Of a stretch of 64,000 bases of DNA, positions 24,370 to 36,249 are shown one piece after another. This DNA comes from Gymnopus androsaceus JB14. Lineage: Eukaryota > Basidiomycota > Agaricomycetes > Agaricales > Omphalotaceae. Numbering within the stretch: position 1 is the stretch's first letter; each line of letters opens with the position of its first letter. The notes under the pieces were generated by a model. It saw only the letters and a program-made list of their open reading frames with translations. It did no database searches and had not been told where the DNA came from. The position numbers and the translations under genes are program-made. The stretch is from NCBI GenBank assembly GCA_009733575.1, contig ML769643.1, positions 1 through 64,000 of the forward strand. Reading direction: 5' to 3'.

Positions 24370-25240
24370 TATGGAACTTATCAAAGAGAAAGAGAAATTG
24401 GATTGGAAACAACCCAGTCTATTCCCTATTGAGGAGAATGAAGATGGTACAAACAACTACAATGAGTTCAAGCAGAAATCGGAACTTGAACTTGATGCAG
24501 CTGGATACTGGAAATATATTGGTGGAACAGAATACAATCCACCAAGAATCCCAGATTTGTGAGTAACACAACATGCCAAAGGTCTCGATGCATTGGGCAT
24601 TCTGACAATGTTCACCATTCCAGACAACAAAGCCCAAGTCAAACTTGCACAGCAGAAGGCAAAGAACTGGCTTGATGGTGACAAGAAGATCTGAGCAATA
24701 ATTGCTAGAGCAGTCCCCCCTTCAAAGCTGTACCTCGTTTGGAATACTGCTAGTGCCCATGATGCTTGTTTAGCACTGAAGCGTGAATATGAACCTGCTA
24801 ATACACTCACCGCTATCAATATCAACCAACAAATCATTGGCAATGCCTGTCCAGCTGGAGGCAACCCTGTCTCCTGGCTCCAGTCTATGGTCCAACTCTA
24901 CAACTGGCTTCGAGAAACCAATCCAAATATGATGCTCAATGTCCAGTTCACCAAACACCTCATCACCTGATGAGCCCTGACATTGACTGGCGCTATTGTC
25001 GTGACAACCTCCACAACAGGTTGAAGATATCTGAGGCTGCAGAGAAGCCACTATTGTCAAACTTCCGTAATCCAAACCCTAAAGGATGAGGAAGTCCAAT
25101 TGCAGCTCCATCCATCATTTGCTGCAATCAACACAATTGTAGCTACCGGGAAATCATGCAAGATGGACGGTTGCGCTGTCACTGGCATTTACACAGCTAA
25201 CCAGGAATTGTAGGAACATCAACATCACCTGCAAACATCA
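24370..25240 (+). pseudogene. Gag-like retroelement relic
   Basis: The frame begins MELIKEKEKLDWKQPS and continues with several stops through KAQVKLAQQKAKNW, a hydrophobic LYLVWNTASAHDACLALK segment and NWLRETNPNMML. This layout (Trp-rich start, then LWxx...ALK...L) resembles the gag/UBN2 region of basidiomycete Copia-type elements. At least five in-frame stops are visible. No pol sequence was recognised beside it. Confidence 0.4.
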
Positions 25241-25259
25241 GCAAAAATGGTCTGGGCCT

Positions 25260-26160
25260 TGGATGACCTGAGGACACCTAAGGACTACATAGGTCTCCCA
25301 GGCTTTCATAAGTCCACCCCCTTATTCCTGGGCTTCTTGAAGGAGTCCTGAGGGAGCCTGAGGTAGACCTGAGGTAGCCTGAGGTAGCCTGAGCTAACCT
25401 GAGTGAACCTGAGTAAACCTGAGACAGCCTGAGCAACCTGAGGTAACCTGAGATAGCCTGAGGATGCCTATCATAACTAGTGATATCCAAAAAACATCTT
25501 AGTTATCTCATTATTCACCTGTCTTTATACTTAGTCTTATCACTCAATGTGGCTCAACTTATACTATTTCATTGTTCTTATTGGACTCACTTAATATATC
25601 CTTATTAGAAGAAGCTTCTTAATATCTCATTGACTTTAACTTACATCTTGAAACAGCTCACTTAAGTTATTCAGACTCATGTTTAAGTGTAGCAAGCTTA
25701 GGAGGTAAACTGTTATATTCTTGATGAATATGATTTGACCCCATCAACAGGTTTTTGATTGTACACAGTTCACAGGCACCCACATCGGTTTGGCGTTTAT
25801 TTCATGCAATTACTTACAACTTTGATTTATAGATGATTTATCAAGTAAGTGGAATGTCTGCTTTTGATCACAGAACATCTATATATTCAATAGCTTAAAA
25901 CCTGAAGTTATTTAGGCTCTTTAGGTTGTATAAAATTAAACCAAGTTCAGACTGTCTCAGGTTGCCTCAGGCTGCTCAGGCTTCCTCAGGCTTTCTCAGG
26001 TTCACCCATGTTAGCCCTATGGGGTGACTTCAGGGTACCCCAGAGGGTAGCCTTCATTGACCTGAGTTGCCCTGGTCACCCAGGCTGCCCAGGCTACCCA
26101 GGTTACTTGAGGTTGATCTATAGGGTAACCTCAGATCACCCAGGCTACCTAGGCTACCGC
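25260..26160. repeat. Inverted pair of CCTGAGG minisatellite tracts
   Basis: Short degenerate units CCTGAGGTAGC / CCTGAGTAAAC fill 25320-25470, and their reverse complement (CCTCAGGCTGC / CAGGTTACTT) fills 25950-26160, separated by about 480 bp of AT-rich DNA. The arrangement matches a TIR element with subterminal repeats, but no clean termini or target duplication were found. Confidence 0.6.
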
Positions 26161-26169
26161 ATGTCAGCA

Positions 26170-27147
26170 ACTATTTTCTCACAACACAAGGTACCAGGCA
26201 TCACAACTTCCAACTTAGGCAAAGAGACAAATGATGAGGAAAAGAGAAGAAGAATGCATTGAGGACTAGGAGGTATTGACAAGATTGAAGCTAAGGACTA
26301 TGCTACAGCTACAACTACTATATATACTACTGTACAAGCCCTAGACCCAGTACCCTATGCCCTGTGCATAATGTAACAATGCATGAAACTATGAAGTACA
26401 ACAGTATTGACATCTGTACATAATAAGTGATTGTACATATGTATCCAGCACCAAATGCAGCATCCTAGCATGAGTGTGATCAAAGTGATCAAAGGATGAT
26501 TGTACATGTGTCAAACTCTATAAAAAGGTAAGCATATCCAAACAGCATAGCCATGCACCTAAATAAGCACTGAGATATTCGAAGACAAATAGAAGAAAAA
26601 GATAAGTAATAATGTCCATGTGGGAGATAAGATAAGAATGTTTGTAACACCACAGGCCCAGAACATTTTTGCTGATGGGCTACTGCATGAATGTCTGTGG
26701 CTAGTGTGCATACAGTAAAGTGGGTACTGCAAGATAGTAGGTGGATACAATGAGAGACTGAGTAGAGACTGTGAGACAATAGATGTGGAGCGCATGGGAT
26801 GGTGATACAAACAGAGTGGATACTACAAGAAAGTGTTCCATGAACAGTTTGATAGTAAAATTACCTTTGATATTCCAACATCTCAGACACTGAGCAATGG
26901 CACAGAGGGCCAATCACAATAATGAAGGTGGCAAACTAGTCCCTAATGACTAGTGTTGCTGCAGCTTGGGCACTATGTTAGAATTAATAAATGGAGTTTG
27001 AATGATTGTATAACTGTTTGTCCTCAACTGGGCCCTGAGGCAAACAGGTAAGGTACATGAGTAACATAAGAATGACTATGTCATAGTGCATATAACAGGA
27101 AAGTGGGTGCTATGTGAGTATGAGTGGGTTTCATGAGAATCAATAAG
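26170..27147. other. Non-coding stretch
   Basis: About 980 bp of AT-rich DNA with only short open frames and no recognisable domain. Confidence 0.4.
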
Positions 27148-27684
27148 CAGTGTTCTCATTAAGCCCTAAGTCTTAACTTAACTTAAGACTTAATATACCC
27201 TTAAGCCTAACCCTTAGCTTGAATCAGTAAAAGTCCTAAGTCTTAATTAAGGGCGCTTAGCAAAATTCACGTGATAACTCAGTAGGCGCAGGGGCGTCAA
27301 AATCTTTGAAAATCTTTACAAGCTGACTTTGGCTGACTTTGGAAAAATATAGAATGAATAATACAAAAAAAAAACTCTGAAAATTGGACAAAGAATCATT
27401 GCCACTTTCTGATTTTTTTTTGACATGATGCATGATTAAGAAATTGGTTGAAACAGCCCATTATTTGGATGAGGCACCCAATAAAAGTGAGTTTGAGAGC
27501 TCTGGGGTAATTGAATGGAGTAGTATAGATCTTTTGGTGGTACCGTAATGCCTGAAGTGGTAATTTTTTGTAATTTTTTGCACCCTTAATTAACCCTTAA
27601 ATAACACCCTTAAATTGCCCTTAATAAGGTTTAAGACCTTAGGATCAAAAAATTCCCTTAATAACCCCTTAGGTGAAAACACTG
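27148..27684. mobile_element. hAT-like MITE with TTAAG subterminal repeats, copy 1
   Basis: Termini CAGTGTT..AACACTG and an exact 8-bp target duplication TCAATAAG (27140-27147 and 27685-27692) place it in the hAT superfamily. The subterminal regions are full of TTAAGGG/CTTAACTTAA motifs. At 537 bp it is non-coding. A second copy is at 50365-50888. Confidence 0.88.
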
Positions 27685-28019
27685 TCAATAAGTGGCTACT
27701 GTGAGTATATGCACAAATATCTCCTGTGATATCATAAATTCATAAGTATGTTGTAATGTGGGTTAAAATAGTTTTTCTGTAAATTCCAACACACTAGCCA
27801 GCAGGACCCTTGTTTGTAGACTAAGAGGTCAATCCAAAAGTTCAGACAAAATTTTTGATTTCAGAGCAAAAGATCTGTCTGAAAGTTTGGACAAAAACAT
27901 TGCATAGCCACCAAAGGTTGAGGCAAAGGTTTGGACATGTACCTGATAGTGCATGGAGGTTGGGTTCAAAGTTTGGACAGACTGTCATTGTATAGTAATT
28001 AGAGCTGTTCTATAATATT

Positions 28020-28614
28020 TAGTGATGTGCCGGCCCGGCTTTGGCCCACAGGCCCTTGGCTTTGGCCTGGAGAAATTGAAGCCGGGCCCTACTAGGAGGG
28101 CTCCGGCTTGGCCCAGCCTGGCTTTGGCCTAAGCCGCAGCTTTTCAGGTGGCTGTGTATACATCCTGTATATGGAAATTTTTGGAAAAATTCTTGAAGCA
28201 AGGTCTTACAGTGAGCCATGTATCATAATTGATACTGTAATTAAAGCTTATACTATCACTAGTAACTGAAAGGGAGCACCAAAGGAACTTTGATAATTGA
28301 ATATTAATGTCCCAAAATGGAAAGACAAAGCTAGCAATGTGCCGGAACTGTAATTTACACTCAAAATGTTAAACAATGAATTCTGATCATTCAAGAGTGT
28401 ACAAATAGGCTGGGAAATTTCACAAAAAATGAGATTAAATACCTGCGAAAAATAGCTGAAAAGCCCCGGCCTGAAGCCCCGGCTCAGGGCTTGAAAAATC
28501 TGAAGCCGGGCCAAAAGCCATCTCAGGCCAAAGGTCAGGGCCCGGCTTTTGACGGCCTGGCTTGGCTCGGCTTGGCCCGGCCCACGGCTTTCAGGCCGAG
28601 CCGGCACATCACTA
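28020..28614. mobile_element. hAT-like MITE with GC-rich subterminal repeats
   Basis: Inverted termini TAGTGATGTGCCGGC and an exact 8-bp duplication ATAATATT (28012-28019, 28615-28622). The ends carry repeated GGCCCGGCTTTGGCC-type motifs, strikingly GC-rich against the AT-rich core and flanks. No transposase is present. Confidence 0.88.
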
Positions 28615-28919
28615 ATAATATTTGAACAATAGACTATAGAATTGCCCAATTTGGTGATGAAAAAAATAATAATAATAAATCTAGCCACAACCAGCCACAT
28701 CCCGTGGTTATGATACTGTGGTTGGAGGTTCTAACAGTCTCTAACAGTAGTTTCAACATACTAAACCTTGACAAGACCATTGTCTTGCCTCTTATAACTT
28801 ACTCTGCTCGCTGAAATCAACCAAATTCATGAGCAAAGATTCTTCAGTACTCATAGTCACTGAGCATAGTGAAACCCAAGCTATATGAGACAAACCAGCT
28901 TGAATAGGGTGCAGAAAAC

Positions 28920-30090
28920 ATTATTCAGATGTCCCACCTGTTGTTCAACACCAACAAAAACATATCCTACAGGTTCCAGCACAATTCCAAAGCCTCCTCC
29001 CTTCTGCAGATGCTAGTGTCAAAGCTCTCTTAAATGCCACTATCCCACTCTCAGCCAATGAGGATATGTACATCAAGCCAATTCTGGAATTCAGTGACAG
29101 AGAGCCTGTAGATCCAAAGTCTATCAAAAACAAAATACTACTGAAAAATGTCACCCCTTCTTTGGAACAGCACATTCACCTGGAATGAAACTTTGGTCAG
29201 AGGTGGTTCAACGGTGCACGCTCCATCTACTCCAGAGAAGCAGATCAGTGCCTACCATTCTGGGTGCTATCTTTTTTTGCATCTGCTCAAGGGGCACACT
29301 GTGCATAGAAACTTTGGAATGATGCCATAAAATGGCTATCACAACCAAAGAATAATGTAGAGACTGAACTCTCCCTACAGATAATAGAATCAGTCTTCAG
29401 CAAAATTTGTTGGACTGGTCCTATTCTAGGAGTACAGACAAATGCCTGCATGGAAGATCTTGCTCACATTCTGGGAGGTAATCCATTACCAGGTGGAACG
29501 GTCAATGCAATGCTTAATCAGGCTGCCATGCACCTTTGCCATAGCCATGTTTCTAACAATATTATCATCAGTACAACCAAATTCCCACATGCAATTGTCA
29601 ATCAAAACAACTCACTGGGAACTGGGATATTGCAGGTATCTGGAGAAGTACCACCATCTCTTCTCAAAGAACAGAGACAATGTTTGGTCATTCAGCAACC
29701 TTCTATTTGTGGCACATAGTCCTCCATTCCACTGGGTGGCATGTTTAGTTGATTTTGAAAACAAGCTTGTTTGGTTTGGTGATGGTCTGTGCAGACCACC
29801 TCCCTCTGACTTTATCAATGGGCTATCCAAGTGGCTTCAAGAAGGCTTTGGTTTTGGTTTCACAGTGTTGGAAGACTTGCAGTGTGGCATGAAAAATGAC
29901 ATTTGGACATGAAGTGCTCTGCCACATTTGAGGAAGTTGTGAAGGAGCCCTACGCATTATACCGCAACCTTTCTGCCCACTTGAATGAGAGTCTGAAAGA
30001 CACCATGTTGGATTTCATATTTGGTTGCGAGCTCGGAAGCTCGTTGTTCCGTTATCTACCCTATAGACCTGTATATAAGCTGTAGTAAAT
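28920..30090 (+). pseudogene. Ulp1-like (C48) cysteine protease of a mobile element
   Basis: The frames around 29442-29912 encode a papain-fold Ulp1-like domain: the catalytic His in PPFHWVACLVDF, the Asp in WFGDGL, and the Gln region in LEDLQCGMKNDIWT. At the position where the nucleophilic Cys is expected (after DIWT) there is a TGA stop (29910-29912). An upstream frame with NNVETELSLQIIESVF and ILGGNPLPGGTVNAML, and a downstream frame with EEVVKEPYALYRNLS, belong to the same protein but need frame changes. Ulp1 proteases of this kind are carried by several eukaryotic DNA transposon groups. The host element's ends were not found. Confidence 0.6.
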
Positions 30091-30226
30091 GGACGCATAC
30101 GCATCCGATTGTCCTTGCTTACCGCCACCAAGCAGGACAACCTGGAATTTACTTGTTGTTCTTCTTCTCCTCGAGTGACGCCGTATCGTCTATCACAACA
30201 CACCAGTCAGTCAAAATTGAAGTTTT

Positions 30227-31360
30227 GTGAGCATCAATATTCATGCTTTAGATTTAGTGCTTAATGACCTCAAGCTAAGGACCCAGATATCCATTGACAG
30301 TGAAAGCCTTGCCTGGTTCCCCACAATATCTAACCTAGATGATGTGTCAAGATCACAGCTAAGACAGGTCTACAAGGATTTCATGACTGCAATCTGGTGT
30401 AAGTCTTCCATTTATCCCTTGAGATATTTTGCTTATTATTATAAAATAGTTCAAGCTGGCTATACAGGCTCCATAGATTACAATGCCATTGAAACCAACA
30501 CAAGTGATTACTACAAACCCACTTTACCTCCAACTCACATGAAACTCAAGAGTGCTGGAATAACTGGGGGATGGTTCCAGGATCTATTTGAATATCTCAT
30601 GGCAAACTACTGCAGCTCAGGTAGAGTTTTCATGTTGAAAAAACCCAGTCCGGTAGCATCAGATGTCAGCAATGCTCCACCACCAGATCTGATCACAGAG
30701 ACAGCAGCGCCTGTAGCTAATTTGGGTACACCAGAGGCAGAGATTGTATCTTCAAAGGTGACGGATGATGATTTGCACACACCACTGGCTGCCACTGAGC
30801 AGAAAATCCCCGAGGCTACCACTCTCCCTATTCCATTGCCAAACACACCAAATGCAGCTCATCCAATGACCCCAATAATGGATATGGATACTGCGATGGC
30901 CTCACCTTTGGCTACTTCTCCCTTGCATTCTGACTTGGTAGATTCCAACACTGCAGTCAATCTCTCACTGGATGAGAATAACACAGCTCTCAAGAACATG
31001 CACAACAATGAAGATGAAGATTGGATGGACACACTGGAGGATACTGAGCCACTTGACACTGAAACAAAATTCACAGCCCCAGATCCCAATGCCAATGTCC
31101 GCATGAATCACACAGATGCCGGAACTTCCAGTGGTCCAGACCCCAAGGGCAATCTCAGCACAGACATTATGAAGACAAATGGAAAGAAGGGTGCAGGTGC
31201 AAAGAAACTGCGGGAACACAAGGCACAGGTTGTTCAGGATGAACAAGTGGACACCACGCACATGCCCCTTTGTCACAGCAAGCAAAAAATTGAGCAGACC
31301 AAAGCAGACAATGATGGAACCAATGGTACACAGAGAAAGTTTGGCAAAAACCATGCTTGA
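30227..31360 (+). CDS. Hypothetical protein, probable transposon accessory ORF
   Basis: A single uninterrupted 377-codon frame directly downstream of the Ulp1-like gene. The first 150 residues look folded (WFPTISNL, YYKIVQAGYTG, WFQDLFEYLMANY). The remainder is low-complexity, rich in Pro, Thr, Asp and Glu, ending in a basic segment with GKKGAGAKKLREHK that could be a nuclear signal. I do not recognise a family. It is the longest intact frame of the middle region, in contrast to its broken neighbour. Proximity and orientation suggest it belongs to the same mobile element. Confidence 0.45.
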   Translation: MSINIHALDLVLNDLKLRTQISIDSESLAWFPTISNLDDVSRSQLRQVYKDFMTAIWCKSSIYPLRYFAYYYKIVQAGYTGSIDYNAIETNTSDYYKPTLPPTHMKLKSAGITGGWFQDLFEYLMANYCSSGRVFMLKKPSPVASDVSNAPPPDLITETAAPVANLGTPEAEIVSSKVTDDDLHTPLAATEQKIPEATTLPIPLPNTPNAAHPMTPIMDMDTAMASPLATSPLHSDLVDSNTAVNLSLDENNTALKNMHNNEDEDWMDTLEDTEPLDTETKFTAPDPNANVRMNHTDAGTSSGPDPKGNLSTDIMKTNGKKGAGAKKLREHKAQVVQDEQVDTTHMPLCHSKQKIEQTKADNDGTNGTQRKFGKNHA

Positions 31361-31782
31361 GCACTTTTCTGTTCTTGAGTACTTTCTCTAGTACTTTGTT
31401 TACTTAACCAAATTCTCAGTATCTTGTGATGTTTTCTCTATGACTTTTTCTTTATACTTTCTTTACTATTCTTGGGTACTTTCTCTACCTAGATACTTTC
31501 TCAACTACCTTCTGAGTAGAATATTCTTCATAATTTCTTTGCTCTACTACTTCTTCTTTACTATATCTTGGATACTTTCTTTACTCAGATAGCTGCTCAA
31601 GTACTTTCTAATCAGTATACTCAAGTAAATATAAAACTTAAAGAATCTGAAGTACCTGAGTAAAGTAAAGTCTGAGCAAGTTGAATATATAATTTACTCA
31701 AAGGTAAAGAATGTTGCTTGAGAACATACTTAAGTATACTTAAGTATAAAATGACTTGCTTAAGAAAACATGCCCTAGATTT
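31361..31782. other. AT-rich repeat-like stretch after the accessory ORF
   Basis: Short recurrent motifs such as TACTTTCTTTACT and palindromic ACTTAAGTATACTTAAGT fill about 400 bp. It may be the subterminal region of the Ulp1-bearing element, since host-like DNA (the DUF6534 fragment) starts directly after it. Confidence 0.4.
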
Positions 31783-32135
31783 ACTTTAACAAGCTCTTTG
31801 GGATTTTTCTAGCCACCTCATCTTCAACTTCCTCGCGGAGCTTGGAACTATAGTAGGCCATATGCACAGTTTGGAGACACAACTTTACCATCCAATATTA
31901 TCACCACAGAGGACTTTGATGGAGGGGCCTTGAAACGGGTGAGTGTTTCTGTGCCTGAGGTGGAGAATTGCTAAACTAATATTGTCTTTGATTGCATACC
32001 TAGTACAAAACTTCCCCTACGTCACCTCAGTCTAGGGTGTTCATTCATGTTGAATTGCACAAAATGAGAGATGTAGATCTTGAGAAAAATTGTCCCTCAT
32101 ATGCCTCAGGTCAATCAGATCTTACAGCCAAGGGG
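31783..32135 (+). pseudogene. DUF6534 gene fragment
   Basis: The last two exons and the intron between them match the DUF6534 gene at 18882-19290 in reverse complement. The hallmark segment is partly lost: about 46 bp encoding LAKLYTNSVMSSLN are deleted, joining HLIFNF directly to SRGAWNYS. Homology stops shortly before the stop codon of the parent copy. This shows a third block of the 9-20 kb region copied here. Confidence 0.8.
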
Positions 32136-32139
32136 AGTC

Positions 32140-34620
32140 ACTCCACAGGAATGATTAAATCAAGGCCATAATTAGTAATGAAAAATTTTTTGTAGAAAAT
32201 AAATTATTCCAAGTGATTTTTCACCTGATAAAGCACTTATATTTCCTCCAAAAAACCTATAGAAGTGCCAGTTTTGTCTAAACAAATGAGACTCCATCCA
32301 ACATGAATTAGACAAGGTTAAACAACCATACTGGGCCAAAATATTGATTTCCGTACAGCCTGAACAGGGCATTGTGGGAAAAAACTGACACCCCCCCCCT
32401 GCCCCGGTTTGTTGATCTATAGCCAACTATATGCTTAATTAAGCAAAGTGGCTTAACCCTAGCCTTGTATGATGTCTCTCCTATATTTAAACAGTGGGGG
32501 CACCTAGGCAAGCCCCCACACCCTCAATTTCATCCCTATCCCTAACCCTAACCACCTACCTAACCCCACCTACTTAATCTCATGTGTTGACCAGGCTAGG
32601 GTTAGCTAGTGCTAACCCTACCTTAACTTTCTCATGGTCATGTGCTGACCAGGTCAGGGTTAGCTAGCGCTAACCCTAGTGCTAACTTTTCGTCATCACA
32701 CGCTTACTATGATGGTATGTCATGTGACAACTAATCTAATCTCTGTTTCCCATGGTCACATGCTCACTGTATCACATGACAACACAGTTGTTCAAAATTG
32801 TTTAAACAAAAAGGGCAGTAGCTAGTAGTAATTGGGATGTTTAATTATGTTTAATATTTGTTGGCCATGTTCTTGGATGTTTAAGTATAACTGGACCAGA
32901 TTACTGTATAAGAGAGCTATAGTGAGCCCAAGCTGATAGCTGTAACAAGTCTAATAAGTGTGGAAGTACTCGGACCAACAGAGCCACGGTATTGAATTGG
33001 ATATCAGGGCACATCGCCCACATAGACTTGAGCTCAAAGGATACACTCTGAAGACAAGTAACTCAGGGAATTATGGAAAGGATATGGACTTCGCAAAATG
33101 GGACAGAACCAATTCAAGTGGGCTGATGTCGAGATTGTCATGATAGCCAAAGGAGTATTTCAAGGCTTGATACCGAGGAAGCACTAATAATTTGTTTGGC
33201 ACTGAACAACAGATAAATGGTGTATGCCGAAAAGAACAAAACAAGAACAGAAGGATTGACAAAGCCAAGAGAGCATACATAGGCCCTCGAAGTGATGTGT
33301 ACCAGGATCGGAAGGTGTACATGTCTGCTGAGAAATGGAAGAAACGACTCGTAATAGACAGAGATTCGAGCTAGGAGAATAATGCTGTACATTAGTTGGT
33401 GTTTCCCCACATGAATATACTCCAGGGATATAGAGATATGGATATGGTTGGGAAGCTACAAGGACGGAGAATGATAATACGGAGGAAGGAAAGAAGAATA
33501 CAATAAGTTACAACAAGAGACAGAACTATCATGGGATTAGTGAGCACGGTGCTGGGCATGCATCAGCTACATACTAGCAGTACATGTCACCCAGGAAAGG
33601 ACCAAAGGTGCATAACCCAGACAGAAATAGGGTGTAATACCAATAAGAAGCAGACGAACGGACATTAGGGTTGCAGATATATGCATATACGGACTATTTT
33701 ATTATAATTTCTCCTTTTCCGAGCAAGTTGTACCATTTCTCTGGATTTTTGAAGTACTTTATCATTTAACCAGCATCTGGCTGAGAGTAGTATAAAAGCC
33801 TAGCTATATTTCCTTTGCAAAACAAGTTACCTTTGGACCTCATTTGTTGCTAGTGTGAATCCTTGTTGACATAGCTACGGCTGAGACAGGAAAGATACCA
33901 CTCCCTTGTGAACCAAAGTAATACTTTGTGTGGTACAGAAAAGAGTTGTTTATTGTGCCCAGCATTAGAGACTTATAATCCTAACAACTGTGAAAATCCT
34001 GACTTAAACCAAGTCAAAATGTTGTTTTAGTTTTGAGGAGTCTAGTGTGACCACCAAGAAATGACCATCTGTTGCAACTGAGCTCAAGTGTACAGGAAGC
34101 AAACTGTCTGTTGTCCTGAGTGGTTTTGCCCTACTGTTGGGAATCACTTTGTTGAACCAAGCCATATTGTTGGTGGTTCTTTTTTTTGTCATTGTTATAT
34201 TGTTGCCCCTATCATTGCCCCAAACCTGTATAGATTGTTTAGAAAAGGAGATCCTATCCTTCAATCATCTACCAGCATCACTTCGAGAAACACCAGTCAC
34301 TTTTGAGAGACAAATAGAGTATTTTCTTTGCAGAACCTTTGACAATGCACCCTTGTTATTTAAATTGATAGCCAAACCCCCTGTGTTCCAGTTGCTTAGT
34401 GTTGATTACTCTGCACTACTTGAACCAACGGACCCACAGCTTGTTACCGCCAAGACAATTGCACCAAAGTTGCCATCTAGGACATGCAAGCCCTTTGGTG
34501 CATTGCAATCACGCACACTATTTATTGTTCATTGCATGCGCATATAAAGTCTTTCATCACTAAACCAATGAATTTGCAAAAATAACTGATATGGGGGCCT
34601 TACAGGTAAGGTCCCCAGCT
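32140..34620. other. Non-coding stretch with telomere-like motif
   Basis: About 2.5 kb with no supported gene. It holds a 10-base C run (about 32389), a short (CCCTAA)-type cluster at 32535-32560, and paired GGGTTAGCTAG / GCTAACCCTA palindromes at 32590-32690. Open frames of 60-136 codons (for example 34137-34547, with one hydrophobic segment) show no recognisable domain. Confidence 0.4.
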
Positions 34621-35540
34621 TATATAGTATTCCAAGCAATAAATAAAATATCTATAGGATGATAGATACTGAATTGGTTGAGGATTAGGGTAAGCTATGG
34701 TAACAGTCATGGTGGTTGAATTGAGTGCCACCGTGGACCCTCGTATCAATTGGGATTCATCCAAATCATTGGTAGATAGAGTGTAGATGTAGTTGGTTAT
34801 GCCTTTAGGACTTGAGATTCAAGGAAAGGACAGTAGAGTTGTATTTGGGTGAAGGGGAAGTGGGAATTATGCTAGTGCTGCATTACCAGGTTACTTTGGG
34901 AAAGAGATGAGAGGAAAGGTGACCATGGTCATTGGGAGTTCGGGAGATTATGGGCAGTGGCTTTGGGGATGAATCATGAAGAATATGAGTTGATGTGGCA
35001 GTATTGGAAAGAAAAGATATGGGCGCTTGTTGCAAATCGGCACATCGCTGCTATTGGACTTCTGGTCCATTACCCATTGGTCCGATCAGACATGCTCAGA
35101 CTTGTTAGGCACTTCCCACATACTTGACTGGGAAGGCAGCATGTGATGAAGGGCTGAACCTTTTAAGATTTTTTCCTGATTTGTACTTAGCTTTGTCAAT
35201 TCCTCAGACTGGCATCCTGCTGTTTCAGGCTCTGGTGCAGTGGCGGATGTGGATGTGTAGGTGCCAAGGGTAAGGTTAGGGCTACCAAATATGGCATCAG
35301 TACAAGAAAAACTTTCACATAGAAAGCCAAACCTAAAGGTTTGGTAATATAGTATTGGAATGAGTTCTGACCCAGTTCTGACTCCATACTGAGTCTGACT
35401 CAAAAGGTCTCCATATTATTAAGCCAATCTGTTGCTAACTACCAGGTATACATAGGATTGGGCCAGGATGCACAGATGTATATGAAGCTTACTAGCAAAG
35501 TGTGCCAAATGTATGTAACAGTAGAGTGATAGGTATATAA

Positions 35541-35699
35541 CATCAGCAAAGCCTGGGTGAACTGTGGATTGCTATGGGTTGCTGTGGGTTGCTGTAAAGC
35601 ACTGCACAGAAACCCCAAGACAATCCACAGAAGCCACAGAGCTGTCCATTTCTGTACAGAGGGGGGCCTTGCTGTGGGACCACCCAGGTTTTGCTGATG
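35541..35699. mobile_element. TIR element of the CATCAGC family, copy 3 (159 bp)
   Basis: The smallest copy. Ends CATCAGCAAAGCCTGGGTG and CACCCAGGTTTTGCTGATG differ at one base. AA flanks both sides (35539-35540, 35700-35701). The interior consists of GGATTGCTATGG/GGGTTGCTGTGG repeats. Confidence 0.88.
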
Positions 35700-35773
35700 A
35701 AGTAGTTAAAGTACAGATTGGGGTTGTAACTTGTAAGTACTTCATATGAAGTAATGAAATTGTAATTACTACT

Positions 35774-36040
35774 AATCAGTAAAACCTATATTTTGTATTT
35801 TAATTGCAACAGTAACACTTAAGATTCCCGGCACTCCCAGTGCTGTCAAAAATATAAAATTATATGACATCTCTTTTTTACTTCCAAATAAGGTAACTTT
35901 GAGGCCTCTGGGGGCTTCTGAGAGCTCTGGCCAGCACTGATCAGACCAGTGCATCTAGGTCCCGGAGTAAGTACTGGGGCACTGGAAGCACTGTACAGTG
36001 CTTGCAAGGACTGACTGCATCCATACATGTTTTGCTAATG
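35774..36040. mobile_element. TIR element of the CATCAGC family, copy 4 (degenerate)
   Basis: Ends AATCAGTAAAACCTAT and ACATGTTTTGCTAATG are mutated versions of the family terminus. The flanks CT/CC are an imperfect 2-bp duplication. The interior has GAGAGCTCTGGCCAGC-like repeats. Confidence 0.6.
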
Positions 36041-36249
36041 CCTAATGTTAGATTCTATAAGTATGAACAGGAGATAATTGGCTCCATCCTGTAGCCATGT
36101 ATTCTGTGGTCACAGTGGTGCCATGACTGTAACATATGAGAAATGTTTGTTCCTAACAAATCCAAATACACCAATGGCGGAAGTCCACCAGCAGAAACAT
36201 GCCAGCTTGCAACAAGCACCCATATCTTTTTTGCCAATACTGCCATGCA

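Noticed and set aside
34137..34547. 136-codon ORF with one hydrophobic segment
   Set aside because: No domain, homologue or splice context recognised; composition is like the flanking non-coding DNA.
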